A DNA stretch of 64,000 nt, from assembly GCF_002237595.1 (NCBI RefSeq), contig NZ_CP022529.1, positions 2,542,001 to 2,606,000 of the forward strand. The letters are read 5' to 3'. Shown one piece after another: positions 44,683-53,148 of this stretch. Each line of letters starts with the position of its first letter. The stretch's first letter is position 1. The notes beneath the pieces were generated by a model. That model saw nothing but the letters and a program-made list of their open reading frames with translations, was not told the DNA's origin and did not search any database. Origin of the DNA: Labrenzia sp. VG12 (GTDB lineage: Bacteria; Pseudomonadota; Alphaproteobacteria; Rhizobiales; Stappiaceae). Made by a program: the position numbers and the translations under genes.

Positions 44683-45231
44683 TCAGGACCCGCGCTTGCC
44701 GAAGGCTCTGGCCGGTCGTCCTGTCATGATTGGCTGCCGCCGGTCCGGTACAGCCGGCCTTGAAGGAGTGTGTGGTGTATCAACCTGAACGGCGCATCGG
44801 CGCGGGCCGGCACGCCAGAACCCGTGCCCGGCGGCAGGGACCAGCAGGATCGCCAGCCAGGAGACAAACGTCGCAATACGGAAAATGGCGGGCGTGAAGA
44901 ACTCCGCCTCCGGCGTCACCAGCGCGAACACCATGGCATCGAAAAATCCGACCAGGAGCAAGGGCACACCATAGGCAAGGGCGAACCACACCGATACGCC
45001 CGCATCTTTCAGCCTCAGCATGGCGGCCACGATGCGGGCCACCAGCATCACAGCAAAGAGAGCCAGGACCAACAGGCTGGCATCTCCGCGCGCCGCGCTG
45101 TGTTCAAGATGCCAGGTCGTCTGCCAGCCGAGAAAAAGATCAATGATCAGGAACACGCCGGCAAGCTCGATCAGAAATATCAGCATGCTCACCAGCAGGA
45201 ACAAACGCCGGCTCATTCTGGGAAATGTCAT
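44683..45231 (-). CDS. DUF805-like small membrane protein
   Basis: 182 residues from the ATG at 45231 (CAGGGGCTG upstream). Four hydrophobic helices: VSMLIFLIELAGVFLIIDLFLG, ASLLVLALFAVMLVARIVAAMLRLKDAGVSVWFAL (R-x3-MLRLKDAG resembles the DUF805 RLxDxG pattern), GVPLLLVGFFDAMVFAL and IATFVSWLAILLVPAAG. The C-terminal 45 residues are Pro/Arg-rich and cytoplasmic. Function unknown. It converges with the AI-2E gene, 5 bases apart. Confidence 0.6.
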   Translation of the reverse strand: MTFPRMSRRLFLLVSMLIFLIELAGVFLIIDLFLGWQTTWHLEHSAARGDASLLVLALFAVMLVARIVAAMLRLKDAGVSVWFALAYGVPLLLVGFFDAMVFALVTPEAEFFTPAIFRIATFVSWLAILLVPAAGHGFWRAGPRRCAVQVDTPHTPSRPAVPDRRQPIMTGRPARAFGKRGS

Positions 45232-45445
45232 GACAGCCCCTGGAGACATCCACATGGCAATTTCCTACACGCCGGGGTTTAACGAAGCGCTACCCAGAGG
45301 TTGAAAATCATCCACATCGCCCCCATGAAGAGAAGACAGGGGCCGGCTGGGTGAACCGAAGATGAACGGGGCGGTCATGACCGCGCCGCAATCAGTGCTG
45401 ACAGTCCGGCACCGAAATTCAGGTGTTTTTCAAGGAAGAGATCAT

Positions 45446-46192
45446 ATGAAAGTCCGCTATTTCCTGCCCGTCCCCCTGCTGCGCAAGGCCGTTCTGGCCG
45501 CGGGACTGAGCGCTGCCCTTGTGGGGGCAGCGCCTGCCCTAGCGCAGGACGAGGCTCCGGCATCCGGCACCATCACCATGGAAGGCCGGGGCAGCGTGGC
45601 CGTTGCGCCCGACATGGCCGTGATCTCCACAAGCGTGGTAACGACCGGCAAGGGCGCGGCTGACGCCTTGTCCGGCAACAGCGCGGCCATCGCAAAGGTC
45701 ATCGACGCAATCAAGGCCAATGGCATCGAGGCCAAGGATATCCAGACGACCGGGTTCGGCATCTATCCGCGCTACGACCATTCCAAGTCTTCCGACCGAC
45801 AGCCGGATATCGTCGGCTACGAGATCCGAAACGGTGTTGAAATCAAGATCCGCGATCTGACCAAGCTCGGCGACCTCCTGACGCTGGTGGTGGACAGTGG
45901 CGCGAACGCCGTTGACGGCATCCGCTTCGAAGTCAGTGATCCGGCGGAAAAACTGGATGAGGCCCGCAAGAAGGCCGTGGACGCGGCCCGGCACAAGGCC
46001 GAGGTGTTCGCCGCTGCCGCCGGTGCGGAACTTGGCGGCATTCAGACCATTACCGAAACCGGTGTTCAAATGCCCCGGCCGGTGATGATGCGTGCTGAAT
46101 CCATGATGATGGCCAAGGGCAGCCCGGTTCCCGTCGAAGCAGGCGAGGAAACCATCGCCGCAAACGTCACCATTAGCTGGTCATTGAAGTAA
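45446..46192 (+). CDS. SIMPL-domain (DUF541) periplasmic protein
   Basis: 248 residues from the ATG at 45446, AAGGAAGAG upstream. A signal peptide (MKVRYFLPVPLLRKAVLAAGLSAALVGAAPALAQ) is followed by the SIMPL fold: ITMEGRGSVAVAPDMAVISTSVVTTGKGAADALSGN, IEAKDIQTTGFGIYPRYD, VDSGANAVDGIRFEVSD and the C-terminal EETIAANVTISWSLK. The family (YggE) forms periplasmic oligomers linked to oxidative-stress resistance; no partner gene is next to it. Confidence 0.88.
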   Translation: MKVRYFLPVPLLRKAVLAAGLSAALVGAAPALAQDEAPASGTITMEGRGSVAVAPDMAVISTSVVTTGKGAADALSGNSAAIAKVIDAIKANGIEAKDIQTTGFGIYPRYDHSKSSDRQPDIVGYEIRNGVEIKIRDLTKLGDLLTLVVDSGANAVDGIRFEVSDPAEKLDEARKKAVDAARHKAEVFAAAAGAELGGIQTITETGVQMPRPVMMRAESMMMAKGSPVPVEAGEETIAANVTISWSLK

Positions 46193-46204
46193 GCACCGGA
46201 CCGG

Positions 46205-47089
46205 TCAGGATCCCGTGTCACCGAGGTCAAGGCTCTCGGCGACAAATCCCTCTTCTGCCCGGAACTGCAGCGGAACCCCGAGACGGCCGCTCCAGTCCCG
46301 GGCGGTTCTGTCGAAGAAATCCGTCAGCAGCAAGTCCGCATAGGCCTGGCGCCACGCGGCCAGCACCACGGCATCCGTTCCCCTGGAGACCATCAGGTAG
46401 GACGGCGACCGGCGCACGGTGTGAACCGGCACAACAGCATCGCCGCGCTTGCCCAGCTCCATAAGCACAGCAGAAGCCTGCAGGCGCGAGGTGAACCAGA
46501 AATCGACCCGGCCGGCCAGCAACATCCTGGCGGCGGTTGCGTGGTCTTCGGTCTCCACTGCCTGGATACCGGCCTCCGCGATCATCTTGATCTGCCAGGA
46601 GCCGCGCACGCCCGCCACCGTCAATCCCTTGGAACGGACGTCCTCTAGACTTGCCACTTCAACCGGATGGTCACGCGGCGCCAGCAGAACATGCGACCAC
46701 ATCACGATGGGGCCGATGAAATCAAACCCCATGTCGAGCCGCTCCTGGGTGCGCCCGGCGGTAAACAGCATCACATTGGGGTTTTGCTGGGCGGTGAGAT
46801 AGCCGCGCGCCCAGGGGATCACCTCGATCGGCGCCGTTTCGCCAACCCGCTCCTTCAGCGCCTCGACCACGGCAACGCTCAGGCCTGTCGGTCGGCCGTC
46901 CTCCGACAGGTAGTTGGAGGGAGGCCAGGGCGAGGTGATCAGCCGCAACCCTTCTGCCCGAAGTGGTGAAACGCCAAGGCTTAAAACCATCAGGGATTGC
47001 CAGAGAAGCACGGCGGCAACAAAGCGAATGCGGAAAACCTCAATCGATGTCAGAACGATGCCGCACCTGTGAGGTGCTTCTTTGATCAT
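46205..47089 (-). CDS. Orphan periplasmic binding protein 1 (SBP family 3-like)
   Basis: 294 residues with a signal region at about 20-45 (FVAAVLLWQSLMVLSLGVSPLRAE). The mature part has ITSPWPPSNYLSEDGRPTGLSVAVVEALKERVG, PWARGYLTAQQNPNVMLFTAGRTQERLDMGFDFIGPI and MLLAGRVDFWFTSRLQASAVL, as in TctC-free family 3 proteins that bind amino-acid-like ligands. No permease is nearby. It resembles the protein encoded at 48266 in layout, so the two may be ancient duplicates. Confidence 0.72.
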   Translation of the reverse strand: MIKEAPHRCGIVLTSIEVFRIRFVAAVLLWQSLMVLSLGVSPLRAEGLRLITSPWPPSNYLSEDGRPTGLSVAVVEALKERVGETAPIEVIPWARGYLTAQQNPNVMLFTAGRTQERLDMGFDFIGPIVMWSHVLLAPRDHPVEVASLEDVRSKGLTVAGVRGSWQIKMIAEAGIQAVETEDHATAARMLLAGRVDFWFTSRLQASAVLMELGKRGDAVVPVHTVRRSPSYLMVSRGTDAVVLAAWRQAYADLLLTDFFDRTARDWSGRLGVPLQFRAEEGFVAESLDLGDTGS

Positions 47090-47206
47090 TCAAGTCCCGC
47101 CCATGTCCTCTTGGTTTCCGGACCGCGCTATGGCCTGCCGGAACCACGCCTTTTCGGCAAACAAACTGACGCAACCAGGTTAACAATTCCAACCAAATGC
47201 ATGTGA

Positions 47207-47233
47207 GGCCGCTCCGTATCTTGCGGAGCGGCC
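47207..47233. terminator. GC-rich hairpin between two binding-protein genes
   Basis: GGCCGCTCCG and CGGAGCGGCC pair perfectly (10 bp) around TATCTTG. It lies 40 bases past the end of the 47273 gene on the minus strand and probably ends that transcript, although a T-run is lacking. Confidence 0.65.
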
Positions 47234-47272
47234 ATGATTTCGGATCAACAACTGAAAAACGCCGGGAAAGCC

Positions 47273-48043
47273 TCAGCGATATTTTGCAATGATGGCGTCG
47301 AATTCGCCATTGTCCTTCATCTTCTGAAGTTCGGCGCTGAAGGCAGCCACGAACTCTTCCGGCACGCTGGCCTTGGAGAACATGAAATAGGAGGGATCGG
47401 AAGAGATAACGGTTTCAGAGGCAACTACCTTGTCCCCAAGGCCCAGCCTCTTGATTTCAGCGCCGACAACAAACTCTTCGCCCAGTGTCGCGTCCACCCT
47501 GCCCGCAGCCAGCTTCTTCAGGTTGGATTCCAGGCTGTCGGTTTCATCGACCTGGCCCGCATGGGTCTCCTTCAGGGTCATGTAGTCACCGCCGTAAGCG
47601 TATTCACGGATGGCTCCGAGCTTCCCGCCCCCTGCAAAGAAGGCCGTCAGGTCGGCAGAGGCCGTCTCGTTTCCCGGCGCGACGAACAGCAACTGCCGGG
47701 CATTGACATAAGGGCTGGTGAAATGGGCGTAGCTTTCCCGTTCCTCGGTCTTGGAAACCGGTGAGGCAATATCCACCGACCCGTCCTGAATGCCCTTCAG
47801 ATGGCGCGCCCAGGGCAGAGCGTCGATTTTCAGACTGCAGCCCAGCTTGCCGAGCACGGCTTCAAGCACTTCCACATCCATGCCGGAGACATCCTTGCCC
47901 TCCACCTTCTGATAGGGGCGATAGTCGCTGGCACCGGCAAGAAGCGTTCCGTCACGCGGGCACTCGACTGCCTCGGCGGCCGTCGCGGCAATCAGCAGAC
48001 AGGCGCCCAGCCCGGCCGCAAGTGTATGTTTTCCAGCCATCAT
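47273..48043 (-). CDS. Orphan periplasmic binding protein 2 (SBP family 3)
   Basis: 256 residues from the ATG at 48043 (GAGGAAC upstream; a second ATG follows). Signal peptide MAGKHTLAAGLGACLLIAATAAEA, then ECPRDGTLLAGASDYRPYQKVEGKDVSGMDVEVLEAVLGKLGCSLKIDALPWARHLKGIQDGSVDIASPVSKTEER: a regular family 3 core with the typical helix and hinge. It is closer to amino acid receptors than its two neighbours. No permease genes accompany it. Confidence 0.82.
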   Translation of the reverse strand: MMAGKHTLAAGLGACLLIAATAAEAVECPRDGTLLAGASDYRPYQKVEGKDVSGMDVEVLEAVLGKLGCSLKIDALPWARHLKGIQDGSVDIASPVSKTEERESYAHFTSPYVNARQLLFVAPGNETASADLTAFFAGGGKLGAIREYAYGGDYMTLKETHAGQVDETDSLESNLKKLAAGRVDATLGEEFVVGAEIKRLGLGDKVVASETVISSDPSYFMFSKASVPEEFVAAFSAELQKMKDNGEFDAIIAKYR

Positions 48044-48265
48044 TGATTTGTTCCTCTTCCAAAGGCGCGGCCGGCAAGCTCCGGCGTCGCCCGAGATCGA
48101 AAAGACGAGCCGAAGTCTAGGTTCAAACCATGATTGCACTGTTAAGAAGAAAGAATAATTTTAGACTGTCAAAATTTACATGGCAACAATTAAGAACTGA
48201 AACAGCTCCGAGAAAGTATTCACTCAAGAGATCAAACAGCTACCCTTGCAAACTTGAACAATCGG

Positions 48266-49132
48266 CTAACTTCGCGACGCTGAATCACCACCCGATTTCA
48301 CGAAAAAGCCGGTCCCCCTGTCATAGCCGAAGTCCATGCCGAGCTTGCGGCTCCATTTCGACGTCACCTGGTCCAGAAAATCTTGATCGGAACTCATTGC
48401 CCGAAAGGCAGCGCGCCAACGTCTCAGGACCTCCGGTGCCGTCCCATTTGACACAAGGATGTAACTCGGGGCGGTCCTGATCACGAGGACCTCTTCGATT
48501 TCGGATCGATCCACCCCGGCCTCCGCCAGGATGGGCGGCGCCTCGATATCGGAAGAGATCCAGAGATCTGTCCGGTTCACCATGAGCTTTTTCAGATTGA
48601 GCAGATGTTCCGTTGTCGTTTCGACAACAACACCCCTCTCCTTCAGATACGCGCTGCGCCAGTCGCCGTCCGTTCCTGAAACCGTCAGGTTCTGGGTGAT
48701 CAGGTCGCCCAGCTTCGCCAACTGAAGGTTTCGGCCCTTGCGCGCATAGAGCACATGCTTGCGGGTGATCACCGGTCCGATGGCATGATACCCCTGTGCC
48801 TTGCGCGCTTCAGTCAGAGCGGCCGTGAACAAGACCCGGTTCGCGGTCGTGTTCGCGACCAGAATTGCCCGGGCCGGTGGCAACAATTCGATGTCGATGG
48901 TCTCATCCAGCAACCGAGCCAGTTCCCGCACCAGATCAACGCTGGTGCCCACAACTTCACCGTTTTCAAGGTAATTTGTCGGCGGTTCTTCAACCGTCAG
49001 GAAACGCAGCTCCGACGCCGCGGCCACCGAACCACCCGGCCCTGCGCAACACAGGAAACAGAGCGTAACGACCCGGGCAAAAGCCAGGTGGAGCATCTTC
49101 AGACGTTGGTTCTTTGACCAGAAGGCCGTCAT
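48266..49132 (-). CDS. Orphan periplasmic binding protein 3 (SBP family 3-like)
   Basis: 288 residues. The start ATG overlaps the stop of the GNAT gene (ATGA), so it is translated with it. A signal segment (HLAFARVVTLCFLCCAGPGGSVAAA) precedes LRFLTVEEPPTNYLENGEVVGTSVDLVRELARLLDETIDIELLPPARAILVANTTANRVLFTAALTEARKAQGYHAIGPV. It shares this order of motifs with the 46205 protein. A receptor role without its own permease is likely. Confidence 0.72.
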   Translation of the reverse strand: MTAFWSKNQRLKMLHLAFARVVTLCFLCCAGPGGSVAAASELRFLTVEEPPTNYLENGEVVGTSVDLVRELARLLDETIDIELLPPARAILVANTTANRVLFTAALTEARKAQGYHAIGPVITRKHVLYARKGRNLQLAKLGDLITQNLTVSGTDGDWRSAYLKERGVVVETTTEHLLNLKKLMVNRTDLWISSDIEAPPILAEAGVDRSEIEEVLVIRTAPSYILVSNGTAPEVLRRWRAAFRAMSSDQDFLDQVTSKWSRKLGMDFGYDRGTGFFVKSGGDSASRS

Positions 49133-49716
49133 AATTTCCTGTACCAGACCTGCATCGGCTTTTCTGTTTCCCGGCTGTCGCCGACATCCAGCCAGGGGAA
49201 GGTTACGATGACGTTCTGAAGTTTTTCATAACCGCGTTTCCTCCAGAACGGATCCAGCGGCGCATAATCAGCCGGTCTCAAGGGGTGATCGTCCGCCCGG
49301 ATCACTGCACAGAAGACGGCTTCGTCAAAGCCGAGCGCGCGCGCGTGGGCCTCACGCTCCTCAAAGAAGCGATGGCCGATGCCCTGTCCGCGATAGGCCG
49401 GATCAAGCACGGATTCGGCCATGTAGAAGATCCGGCCGAGGTCAAACCCGCGGGCTTCGAGCGGTGCGCGAAAGTCTTCCAGCTCCTCGCCCAGCGGTTC
49501 GCCGGTTGCCGCACCGACCAGCCTGTCGCCGTCATAGGCGCCGACGATCACCGCCCCCTCCGTCTCGGCATAGCGCTGCAGATACTTCGCCTCGTATTCG
49601 AGTGTGCCCTCATACAGGTAGGGCCAGGCACGAAACACGGAGATCCTGAGCCCGGCCAGCGCATCAAGCGCTGCTTTCAGGTCCTCGCCAGTCAGGCGTT
49701 TGATTTCAAGGGACAT
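49129..49716 (-). CDS. GNAT-family acetyltransferase
   Basis: 195 residues from the ATG at 49716 (AAAGGACC upstream; frame open to 49746). Acetyl-CoA-binding motif A is visible as AESVLDPAYRGQGIGHRFFEEREAHARALGF (R/Q-x-x-G-x-G/A). The substrate is unknown. The last residues overlap the start of the following binding-protein gene, an unusual pairing of a cytoplasmic acetyltransferase with a periplasmic receptor. Confidence 0.85.
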   Translation of the reverse strand: MSLEIKRLTGEDLKAALDALAGLRISVFRAWPYLYEGTLEYEAKYLQRYAETEGAVIVGAYDGDRLVGAATGEPLGEELEDFRAPLEARGFDLGRIFYMAESVLDPAYRGQGIGHRFFEEREAHARALGFDEAVFCAVIRADDHPLRPADYAPLDPFWRKRGYEKLQNVIVTFPWLDVGDSRETEKPMQVWYRKL

Positions 49717-49871
49717 GGCCTGGTCCTTTTTGGTCGCAGCTTTCATATCGCCGCAAGCTTACCCGCAACTGCCAAAATGTTGCCGGTCTTTGCCGTCGGG
49801 CTTCGGCGCGAAACCGTCACCAACAGCATGTCAGCCAGTCCGCCGCTATCCACGCACAAAAATTTCCAGGC

Positions 49872-50969
49872 TCAGTCCCGGGCCTCCAGCCACAGACGGG
49901 CCGTCTCCATGTCGCCGCTAACGACCCCTTCTGCCAGTTTCTGACCTACAACGGCGCCGAACTTGTATCCGTGTCCGGAACAGGCGGATACGACCGTGGC
50001 CCTGTCTTCACTGACGGCGAAAAAATGCTCGTCGGCGGTGAAGGTATAGGCACAGGTCACGACATCATCGACCCGGTATTCACCGATCCGGGCAAAGGGC
50101 GGCGAGAAATAATCCCGCAGGGTTTCACCCTCGCCCTTCCTGGCGACCCGGTCCTGATCCGGCGCTGCCTTGTATTTGTGAATGCCTGCGCCGAATTTCA
50201 GGCCGGTGCCGGCAACCGGCGGCAGCACATAGCCGTCGATCGGCCCGCCCGGATCGAGGATCGCCGGCGCCCTTTCCCAGGCCGCGCACAGATCCTCCGG
50301 CGGGGTCAGATAGACAACGGCCGTGCGGTAGGTGGTCAGGCTGACATCCAGCTTCGGGAAGAGCCCCAGCGTCCAGGCGCCGGCTGTCACGATGACATGC
50401 TCTGCCGAAAGCTCCGACCCGTCGGCGAGCGTGACGGTGCCGGCGCCTGCATCGACAGCCGTGACCGGCGTGTTTTCCCGCACATCCGCCCCTGCCTGAC
50501 GCAACCAGTCGCGCAGGCCGGCGGCAATCTTCTGGCACAAAAGCACGCCCCCTTCCGGACTGGCGGCCCCGTAGCGGATCGTTGCCGGATCGACAAAGGG
50601 ATAGCGGGCTGCAGTCTCTTCAGGCGACAGTTCCTCGAACGGATAGCCGCCCGTGCGCAAGCCCTCGCGATACTCATCGCCGCCATCGCCTTCCTGTTGC
50701 GACATCAGCAGAAAACCGGTTTCAGCCAGGTGTTTCTGACCGAGATCGGACCACATTTCGTCCCAGGCGGCATAGGCATCACCGATGCGGCGCTGATATC
50801 CGCCCTGGCCGCCATAGGCCCGGCGGATGATCCGGTGCTGGTCGCCGGAGGCCGACAGTGGATTGGGGATCGGCCCCTGCTCCAGAAGCGTCACCTCGAC
50901 GCCTTTCTTGGCAAGGGCCCAGGCGGTGGAAAGGCCGGAAATGCCGGCGCCGACAATCAATACAGTCAT
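49872..50969 (-). CDS. FAD-dependent oxidoreductase, DAO/sarcosine oxidase-like
   Basis: 365 residues from the ATG at 50969 (AGGACG upstream). The dinucleotide-binding start is TVLIVGAGISGLSTAWALAKKGVEVTLLEQG, and the C-terminal FAD contact is SACSGHGYKFGAVVGQKLAEG, as in monomeric sarcosine oxidase and N-methyltryptophan oxidase. The Cys that holds FAD covalently in those enzymes could be the Cys in VVSACSGHGYKFG. It should oxidise a secondary or N-methyl amine or a D-amino acid; the exact substrate is unknown. Confidence 0.85.
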   Translation of the reverse strand: MTVLIVGAGISGLSTAWALAKKGVEVTLLEQGPIPNPLSASGDQHRIIRRAYGGQGGYQRRIGDAYAAWDEMWSDLGQKHLAETGFLLMSQQEGDGGDEYREGLRTGGYPFEELSPEETAARYPFVDPATIRYGAASPEGGVLLCQKIAAGLRDWLRQAGADVRENTPVTAVDAGAGTVTLADGSELSAEHVIVTAGAWTLGLFPKLDVSLTTYRTAVVYLTPPEDLCAAWERAPAILDPGGPIDGYVLPPVAGTGLKFGAGIHKYKAAPDQDRVARKGEGETLRDYFSPPFARIGEYRVDDVVTCAYTFTADEHFFAVSEDRATVVSACSGHGYKFGAVVGQKLAEGVVSGDMETARLWLEARD

Positions 50970-51034
50970 GGGATTCGTCCTGCGGTGTGAACCGGCAGAG
51001 TATCGAGGCAGATTTCTTGCGCAAGCCATTGCCT

Positions 51035-51298
51035 GGGGACAGGACCCATTAATTTGATCGAAATGGCGCAGCAAACGGCGATGAGCTGCAAGGAAAAGCG
51101 CGATAAGCGGCTTCTTGCCCGGCCCACGCGGTTTGACGCAGCAGACCAAGGCCGTTTTGCGTCCCTCCGCGATAGGGTGATTTTGCCCGGAAACGTCGTT
51201 GCAAATCTTTGGAAACCGGACGGTTTCCTGCAGCTTTACGCCTCGTATCCGAACAAATTCATCCCTCCCATTTCACTCAAATGAATGGGTCCTGCCCC
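51035..51298. mobile_element. MITE-like element with 22-bp terminal inverted repeats
   Basis: The left end (51035-51057) starts GGGGACAGGACCCATT and continues AATTTGA. The right end (51277-51298), read on the minus strand, is the same but for one missing A and one substitution. The 264-bp interior has no recognisable transposase; a 76-codon open frame at 51054-51284 spans it but looks like chance. The stretch lies in an otherwise gene-free gap. No clear target-site duplication is visible. Confidence 0.6.
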
Positions 51299-51419
51299 TA
51301 GTCACAAAAGACACATGGCGGATATGTGTTTCCGGTTGCCGCACAAAAGGAAGCCGCTACCTTGCGCAAGGTTAGGGTGACACGATGCCGAGTTCGGCCG
51401 TCCGGCAAGAGGAGCCACA

Positions 51420-52109
51420 ATGCAAGATCCTGAAATCTCCCAGGCGGACACAGTGGCCCAAAAGCGCCTGTCCGACTATCCGGACTGGGGCTATCTGCTG
51501 CGCGAGATTTACGAGGCCTACCGGTTTCTGTCCTCCGGCGGCAGCGACAAGATCCGCGCTCATCAGCGCGCCGTGCGCGAGGCCATCAGCCGGGTCAGCA
51601 GGTCCAAGGCCGAAATCCGGTTCGACGCTCCGGCGCAAAAGCCGGTCACGGCCCATCTGAAACGGGCGCTCGACGAAGGCCGGCTGGAAAGAACCGCGCC
51701 GCTGATCCGGGCCGTGGAAAGCATACAGGACCACCTGATCTGGCAATATGGCTATGAGAAGGTTCCGCGCGGCCTCGACAGGACCTACGCCTATGCGGAG
51801 ATCTGCGGTCCCAACGGCCCGATCCTGACAACCGAGGTCATCCTGGGACTGGTACTGTTCGCCCCCGGCTGCACCTATCCGGCCCATGCCCATAGCGGCA
51901 TTTCGGAAAGTTATCTGTGCCTGTCGGGGGCCGTCTCGGAGAACCACCAGGGGGTTTATGCGCCCGGCTCGATGATCTTCAACCCGCCCGAACACACCCA
52001 CCGGATCACCGTCTCCAAGACCGAACCGGCGCTGCTTGCCTATGCCTGGATCGGCCCCCAGGACCGCCTTGCCAATCAGAAAATGGTCTTCAGCCGGAAA
52101 CGGGGGTGA
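51420..52109 (+). CDS. dddL: DMSP lyase DddL (cupin type)
   Basis: 229 residues, GAGGAGCC before the ATG. It is built like DddL: an N-terminal helical part (SDYPDWGYLLREIYEAYRFLSSGGSDKIRAHQRAVREAI) and a cupin barrel with APGCTYPAHAHSGISESYLCLSGAVSENHQGVYAPGSMIFNPPEHTHR. Candidate metal ligands are H156, H158, E163 and a later His (H192 or H194); Y165 is a likely catalytic base. It cleaves dimethylsulfoniopropionate to dimethyl sulfide and acrylate. No acrylate-handling gene is adjacent. The marine sulfur setting, with a DHPS cluster 14 kb away, fits. Confidence 0.9.
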   Translation: MQDPEISQADTVAQKRLSDYPDWGYLLREIYEAYRFLSSGGSDKIRAHQRAVREAISRVSRSKAEIRFDAPAQKPVTAHLKRALDEGRLERTAPLIRAVESIQDHLIWQYGYEKVPRGLDRTYAYAEICGPNGPILTTEVILGLVLFAPGCTYPAHAHSGISESYLCLSGAVSENHQGVYAPGSMIFNPPEHTHRITVSKTEPALLAYAWIGPQDRLANQKMVFSRKRG

Positions 52110-52149
52110 CACGTCTCCTCCGTTCCCATCCCGGCACGCCCTCTGCGTT

Positions 52150-52245
52150 GTCATCCCGGACGCAGCGCAGCGGAGGTCCGGGACCCAGTAACCCCGGTGC
52201 CGGCTGGAAGCGCAAGGACCCGCGTTTACTGGATCCCGGACTTGG
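52150..52245. repeat. Dispersed palindromic repeat, copy 1 (truncated)
   Basis: The stretch begins GTCATCCCGGACGCAGCGCA and contains TCCGGGACCCAGTA, whose inverted partner TACTGGATCCCGGA follows about 50 bases later. The same units appear at 63496-63622. Here the outer right arm (CCGGGATGAC) is missing. This looks like a repetitive extragenic palindrome family of alphaproteobacteria. Confidence 0.7.
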
Positions 52246-52285
52246 CTTTACCAACTCCGAGAGGACAATGGGAAAGGAAAACGTC

Positions 52286-53143
52286 TTAGGCCGCGACCTC
52301 GTCCGCGCTGATGATCTTGCGGCTGATGGTGACGTCCGCCCTGTCGAGGCGGCCGTCGGCGGTGATCCAGGCGGGCTCGCCCATCAGTTTCTCGCAGGTA
52401 ATCCCAAGATCCGGGAAGGTGAGACCCATGGAATGGGCGACAGCGACGCGGTCGCCCGGCTTGGGGTTGAGCCCGCAGCAGACATCCCGCGTGCCCATTT
52501 TCAGGTGATGGGCAATGTCCCATTCCAGAACCACGCCGTCGTGCCGTGTCACCACCCAGCAATGCATGTCGCTGCAGCAGCCGTTTTTCTCTTCTGGAAA
52601 GAAATAGCCCGTGACATAGCCCGCCTCGAACCCGGCCGCCCGCAAGGACGCGATCAGGTAGGTGTTGATGTCGACGCAGGACCCTTCGGTCAGGCCGCAG
52701 GCCAGATAGGGGATCTCCTCACAGCCGTCGTTGAACCGCACCTCGGGATGCGCATAGCGGAATTTTTCCGCCGCCGCGTTGACCAGAGCCTGGATGCTTG
52801 CGTGCCCGTCGGGCTGCGCGTCGGCGATGTTGATTGCGTCGAACACAAGATCCCGGGCGGCCTGCGTGAACCGGTTCCGGTGCGGCGTGAACAGCCCGTC
52901 CGGATAGCCCGGCCCGCCGTCCAGATAGCTGTAGCTGACCTCAACCGTAACGCCGGGCTCCGGTGTCACGAGGGCTGCCATCTGGCCGGTGGTACTCTCG
53001 CCCGTCAGGGTCATGCTGCCACCGGCAATCTCGAACCCGGCCGGCAACTGGTGCGGTGTCGGCAGGCCGATCGGGATCAGCAGCTTGCGGTTTGCGTCCG
53101 CCTCGGGAGCAACGGCAACGGAAACAAGGGTGCGCATCATCAT
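52286..53143 (-). CDS. Transglutaminase-like (cysteine protease fold) protein
   Basis: 285 residues from the ATG at 53143 (TGAGGACC upstream; the open frame extends into the permease gene). The papain-like triad is visible: Cys in LTEGSCVDINTYLIASLRAAGFEAGYVTGY, His in DMHCWVVTRHDGVVLEWDIAHH, and Asp in EWDIAHH. A beta-rich N-terminal domain (residues 1-90) precedes it. A CC-containing stretch (KNGCCSDMHCW, DVCCGLNP) may bind metal. It starts 5 bases after the ArsP-like permease gene and thus belongs to an ArsR-controlled operon, an unusual setting. Its substrate is unknown. Confidence 0.8.
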   Translation of the reverse strand: MMMRTLVSVAVAPEADANRKLLIPIGLPTPHQLPAGFEIAGGSMTLTGESTTGQMAALVTPEPGVTVEVSYSYLDGGPGYPDGLFTPHRNRFTQAARDLVFDAINIADAQPDGHASIQALVNAAAEKFRYAHPEVRFNDGCEEIPYLACGLTEGSCVDINTYLIASLRAAGFEAGYVTGYFFPEEKNGCCSDMHCWVVTRHDGVVLEWDIAHHLKMGTRDVCCGLNPKPGDRVAVAHSMGLTFPDLGITCEKLMGEPAWITADGRLDRADVTISRKIISADEVAA

Positions 53144-53148
53144 GGTCC

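Noticed and set aside
51054..51284. 76-codon open frame inside the inverted-repeat element
   Set aside because: No ribosome site or recognisable motif, and its end falls inside the terminal repeat; probably chance.
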